Source: Acholoe squamosa (lineage: Eukaryota; Annelida; Polychaeta; Phyllodocida; Polynoidae). Taken from it: a stretch of 64,000 bases of DNA. The first letter of the stretch is position 1. The number at the start of each line of letters is the position of its first letter. Where the stretch lies: positions 47,076,166 to 47,140,165 of the forward strand of contig OX439044.1 of the NCBI GenBank assembly GCA_949317995.1. Reading direction: 5' to 3'. The notes beneath the pieces were generated by a model. That model was not told the DNA's origin. It worked only from the letters and a program-made list of their open reading frames with translations, and made no database searches. The translations under genes were made by a program, and so were the position numbers. This document shows positions 59,937-64,000 of the stretch, piece after piece.

Positions 59937-60023
<87 letters not shown>
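59937..60023. repeat. (AC)n-(AG)n microsatellite
   Basis: About 17 AC units are followed by about 25 AG units, with an AG-rich lead-in from 59860. Strong purine bias on the plus strand. Confidence 0.97.
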
Positions 60024-60027
<4 letters not shown>

Positions 60028-62592
60028 GGAACAAAGTAGAAGACGTAGATATAGGAAAGAAGACCAGTAGAAAGTCCACAGACAAAAACGTCTACTGCTT
60101 TATGTCTTATTCAGTACCTAGATGTGTTATCTATACCATACCCCCATATACATCAAGTTTATAGGATTCGCCATCTAAGATACTTAGGGCAGTGGAACTC
60201 TAGATCTTTGCTTATCCTGAGAAACTTGATTCTATACTAAACTGCAATCGATCCGATTACAAACACACTTTGAGAAGGTAGAAAAACTAGGATGACAGGA
60301 GGCCATTTACATCATAGACCACAGCCCTGATATGATGGTATCGACCCGCAGGAAAGTTTATACAGCTTCCACTTAGGGAGCAGCAATTGTAGGCCGGACA
60401 CAGGGCTGTTATTTTGTCCTCTATCCGACTCAGATAGGGCCTTTTAATCCTCGGGTTCGCCACGAGGAATATGGGGAATATCGATGGACGCGGGAGGAAG
60501 GGATGCAGTCAGTGATGGAGTTCTTTTTGAGTTGTTGGGGGCACAGAGTGTAGAATACATACTGAAGGGGTGTGTGACTACCATGGCTACTGAGTCTGAG
60601 TGCTGGATGCTGTTGCAAAAAGAATCTGATCAAATTCTCAATGTAGCTATTTGTTCTTCCAATTCTCTGCTCTTCCCCACCCTGAGAATCAACATCCCTA
60701 GAGAATTGGTTCCTACTTGAGAATTACACCCCGACTCTGGACCACTCCTATAGCACTCCTCTGACCAATTCCCTTTTCACAACAGACGAGGGAATCAATT
60801 CCCTAAGGTGAGTGAGTTCCGTTTTGGGAATAGCGCCTCCAACAGAACAAGATTCAAATCTTTTTGCCATGGCCTCCTCGGTAACAGCCGGGTGAGGGAT
60901 CAGTCTGAGGGTGAATCACAGAAAGATTGGAGGCATGAGGAATTCTCTTCTCAGACTTTGCAATGTTAAAGAGCAAGAAGTCATGCATGGGGCGTTCAGA
61001 GTTTGAGGTAAAGCATTAAAAGCCAGTAGTCATGGGGTGTCCAGAAGTAAGTCTTTCTGTAGATGATGGCGTGTGTACACAGCAGAGCGAGTGGTAGGCC
61101 CACAGCAGGGGCCTTCAAACCTGAGTGATGGTAAAAGGTCGGCTAGGTAGAACAACGAGTGGAGCGACTTGCTTGTCACATCTAATCTTTTCGCTGATTA
61201 CTGGCGCCCTCTTATCTAAGCACACAGAACGTACGGCGGAACCGTCCATTGACTTCCGCCATTGATTCGTAATAAAGCACTTTAATCTGCTTGGTAGCTG
61301 GCTGGCGCTGCCCGCCTGCCGGCCTGACCAGCTTGGCGGCCTACACTATTCTCAAAGACAGCCAAGAAAATAGGTACCATTCATACTCCTCCTGAAGAAA
61401 ATCACCCTATTGCAATGTAGAAGTGCTTCATCACAGCCCTTTGTAAAATGTCAGTATTACGCTTAAAAATGCTTAATGAGGGATGATTATGCTCGGAAAA
61501 GAAAAGAAAATCAGGTATTTGCCACATTCCACACTGGGGATGGGTATTAGGGGATGTAAATGCACCTTAAGAACATATCCCTAAACCCTTTGCTTGCCAG
61601 GCAGAATTATGACTTCTGGCTCGGCGGACGCCCGCTCCACCAACACTAATCAAATGGAAAACAACGATTTCGATCCGCTCTACAAAACGTCGTTTCCGCG
61701 CTGGCATCGTCAGAAGGTCGATAGTATAGTATCCCTAGAGTTACTCCGATGTCCACTACCACCCCCTCCCTCTTCCAGCGTATCCTCTTGGTAGGCTGGC
61801 CTGATTGCTATCTAAAATAACTCACCCTCAATGCCAAATATCAAGTTTAAATACTTTAGATGAACATCTAAATAAGGAACCGAGGATCTGCAAGCTCAAA
61901 ATAATGTATGGCTTTGAAGTACAACCTGTCCTGGAGGGTGAATCATAGAGGGCGATATGGAACTGTGCTTTTAGTCAGAGATAATTCAATTTGTGGCTGC
62001 ATACTTTCAAATGCCAATGCCGCATTTATAACACTCAAAATGATCACTATCTTAATCTATTTCGTCGAAGTTGGTGAGAAAAGGTAGGTCTGTCAACTTA
62101 TTGGAGGTCACTTATAAGTTTCAGTAACCCTAGGAGAGGGGATCAGTGAAGCCCTTAAGATACATGTTAAGAAATATCTGTTGACTCTACAAGGGATCCT
62201 CACAAAATTGAAAACTGAACCACGGTAATTGCATTGCAGTGAAACAGTACAGTTTCTACAATGAAACAGGACAATATAGACAGGCGTAGACACTAACTTT
62301 TTGAGGCACGGGGCACCTGGGCCCACAGCTCCAGAAATCTACGGGCCCCCACCAAAATCTATGGGCCGAAAACAATCAATTCACTTTATATCAAAATTTT
62401 ATCTTGAGATTTATAACTGAATTGTATGAAGAACAATCCAAATTGCCAAAATTTTCTCTTTCCAACGATATACAAAATGACTATATTGACAAAAATATCA
62501 ACCAGCAAAAATGCCTTCAGGCACTCCTGTGGGCCACCCAGACCCATAGGAGAACAATTCCAAAGAAATCTATGGGCCCGGAACAAGTATTA

Positions 62593-63090
62593 AGTGGTGT
62601 ATACACGGTGTAGCTTTGAGCAGACTAGACCACACAAAACATCAGCAGACAACTGTATGCTTGTGTTGTGTGGAGGAGTCTGCAGGACCTGATACATGGC
62701 ACACTTTACAAACTTGTCTGCTGAAGTCTTGAGTAAAATCCTGGTGGAGATTTGCAAAACTAGAGTAAATGTGTCAGAAGTCACATGATAGCTATTTATC
62801 ACATGACTCAAAAGGCTGCCCTTAATGGTCAATTTACTGCAGACTAGTCAGAAAAAGTCTGCTGCCCCTGATACATGGCACATTTTGAGCAGACAAGACC
62901 AGGTTTGAGCAGACAGCAGACAAAATGTTTCAAATATGTTTGATATCTACAGACAAGTGGAGACAACTGCAGACATTTGTCTCGAGCCTGTATACATGGC
63001 ACATTTTGAGCAGACAAAACAACTGCAGTCATGTGTGCAGTAGTCTTGTCTCCTCAAGTCTGCTGAAAAACACGCCGTGTATACACCACT
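62593..63090. mobile_element. 498-bp MITE with AGTGGTGTATACACGG ends, TTA target duplication
   Basis: Left AGTGGTGTATACACGG, right CCGTGTATACACCACT, with TTA at 62590-62592 and 63091-63093. The interior repeats TGAGCAGACAAGACC and GATACATGGCACATTTTGAG. The TWA site suggests a PIF/Harbinger relative. Confidence 0.82.
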
Positions 63091-63975
63091 TTACGGGCCA
63101 TTGGATCCCGGGCCAGCGGTAGTGTTTACCCCTGATAGAGTGGTGTGAAAATAACGATTGGTCTCTGGCAACTCCGTAACACATGCACTGTCATCCATGC
63201 CCAAGGCACCTTTAATGTAAAACGTTTTTTGTTTCAATTTCGATCATAAACAAGGATGCACTTCTCATTTAGTTTATTCCCTGCTGATTATGATATTGCC
63301 CACCACCCAATGCATTTCAATAAAATAAAACTTAGGTATTGTATAGTCCTATCTTATTCTTTCAGACGTTATCATAAATATAACCTCCAAGAGGCACTAG
63401 CTGCAACAGCTAGTAGTTCAGTGATTCGATCAGAGTTGACTTATGATCATGCATTCCTGAATTATCACTCATATTATTAGACACAGTCCATGTCCACACT
63501 GAGCCTAATGTGATGCGAACAGATCGTTATAATTCGTGTAAAACCTACATGGGACATCCAGTTATTTCCATTGACCTGACAAGGGACACAAAAAGACACC
63601 AGCCTTAACCCTTGAAGGGCCACATGATGCTTTTACGTTAATGTCTGCTGATGCACTCATGAAGAGACTAGTCAGCATTTCATTGGAACAAGGAGTGTAT
63701 GATATACCCCCGGGATATACCCCTGGTGGGCCTAATCGCCAGGACTGCATCCATGCATCATGCCGACCAAATGGGCTTACTGCATTAATGCATTAATGCA
63801 TCTCATGCGGCCCATAACCACCAGAAAGCCATTTTCTGTATCGGTCTTAATAAGGCTAGCCACGGCCTATAACACAGCCAGACAGTCATCATAATCAGAA
63901 CGGACGCCGCCACTCCAACTGCAGATACCCTAAAAAGTCAAACACTTCGGAATTTTATAATTATACCAGACTTAC

Positions 63976-64000
63976 CTCTCTCCTAAGTTGAAGTAGAATT
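63976..64000 (-). CDS. GABBR2: GABA-B receptor subunit 2-like, visible exon 1 (partial, cut by window edge)
   Basis: This is the 3' end of an exon that continues past the right edge. The minus strand reads ILLQLRRE and ends GAGAG before a GTAAGT donor. It stops in phase 0 and joins exon 2 as RRE-QKDIRIIIG. In vertebrate GABA-B subunit 2 this is the loop and strand of Venus-flytrap lobe 2 just before the VRIILGQFD-like motif. The signal peptide and all of lobe 1 must lie outside the window. Only 25 bases are visible, so the call rests on the donor, the phase and the fit to the next exon. Confidence 0.72.

Larger units (their letters stand above)
59311..63975. other. Receptor intron 1 (4.7 kb): contents
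   Basis: Holds the AC/AG microsatellite, the 498-bp MITE and a copy of the TGCATTAATGCA family (63605-63810). Around 62300-62590, ATCTATGGGCC-like words recur. Around 60620-60830, GAGAATTG/CAATTCTC-like words recur on both strands. No coding block was recognised. Confidence 0.55.

Noticed and set aside
59704-60085. Cysteine/valine and serine/leucine repeat frames
   Set aside because: Translation of the AC/AG microsatellite.

Overview
This is a eukaryotic, animal-type genomic window. It has no prokaryotic gene layout. Short coding blocks are bounded by consensus GT-AG splice sites and separated by introns of 0.5 to 17 kb that are packed with minisatellites, microsatellites and small inverted-repeat transposons. 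The many TAGGCCT-type words, the MITE-rich introns and the protein similarity suggest a marine invertebrate, perhaps a deuterostome such as an echinoderm, hemichordate or lancelet. The species cannot be fixed from this sequence.

One gene spans the whole window on the minus strand: a metabotropic GABA-B receptor subunit 2-like class C GPCR. Fourteen exons are visible, from the cut exon at 63976-64000 down to 3244-3397. Their intron phases agree at every junction and give about 598 codons. They encode the second half of the Venus-flytrap ectodomain, a linker without a cysteine-rich domain, seven transmembrane segments and a coiled-coil tail. The signal peptide and first half of the ectodomain lie beyond the right edge. 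The end of the tail is either in exon 14 or beyond the left edge.

The 17-kb intron between 35062 and 52191 holds the most unusual region. At 37874-46510 is a block whose two ends carry a shared, inverted CTTAGGGGCTTA-type sequence, with several tandem arrays built around the same core. Inside it, on the plus strand, is a small spliced gene: three phase-compatible exons at 42395-42538, 42897-42935 and 43305-43498, encoding PADAP-type repeats, a basic stretch and a terminal tryptophan-rich domain. Upstream of it, 13 tandem units of about 116 bp each carry a 31-nt segment between a consensus acceptor and donor, like an array of micro-exons. I read the block as a candidate large, undescribed mobile element or a captured gene locus.

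The other introns record nested transposition. A 3-kb Mutator-like element with roughly 430-bp inverted ends and a 9-bp target duplication (53315-56311) interrupts one copy of a segmental duplication. A hAT-like element with a 5-bp target duplication (4554-5402) has an empty paralogous site near 9626. A MITE at 5576-6132 contains a retroposed insert that its sister copy at 33123-33484 lacks, and that sister copy itself sits in one arm of a long foldback. A duplicated tRNA-Asp-like sequence lies at 35957-36475. Minisatellites at 150-1590, 18500-19150 and 47440-48480 add further structure.
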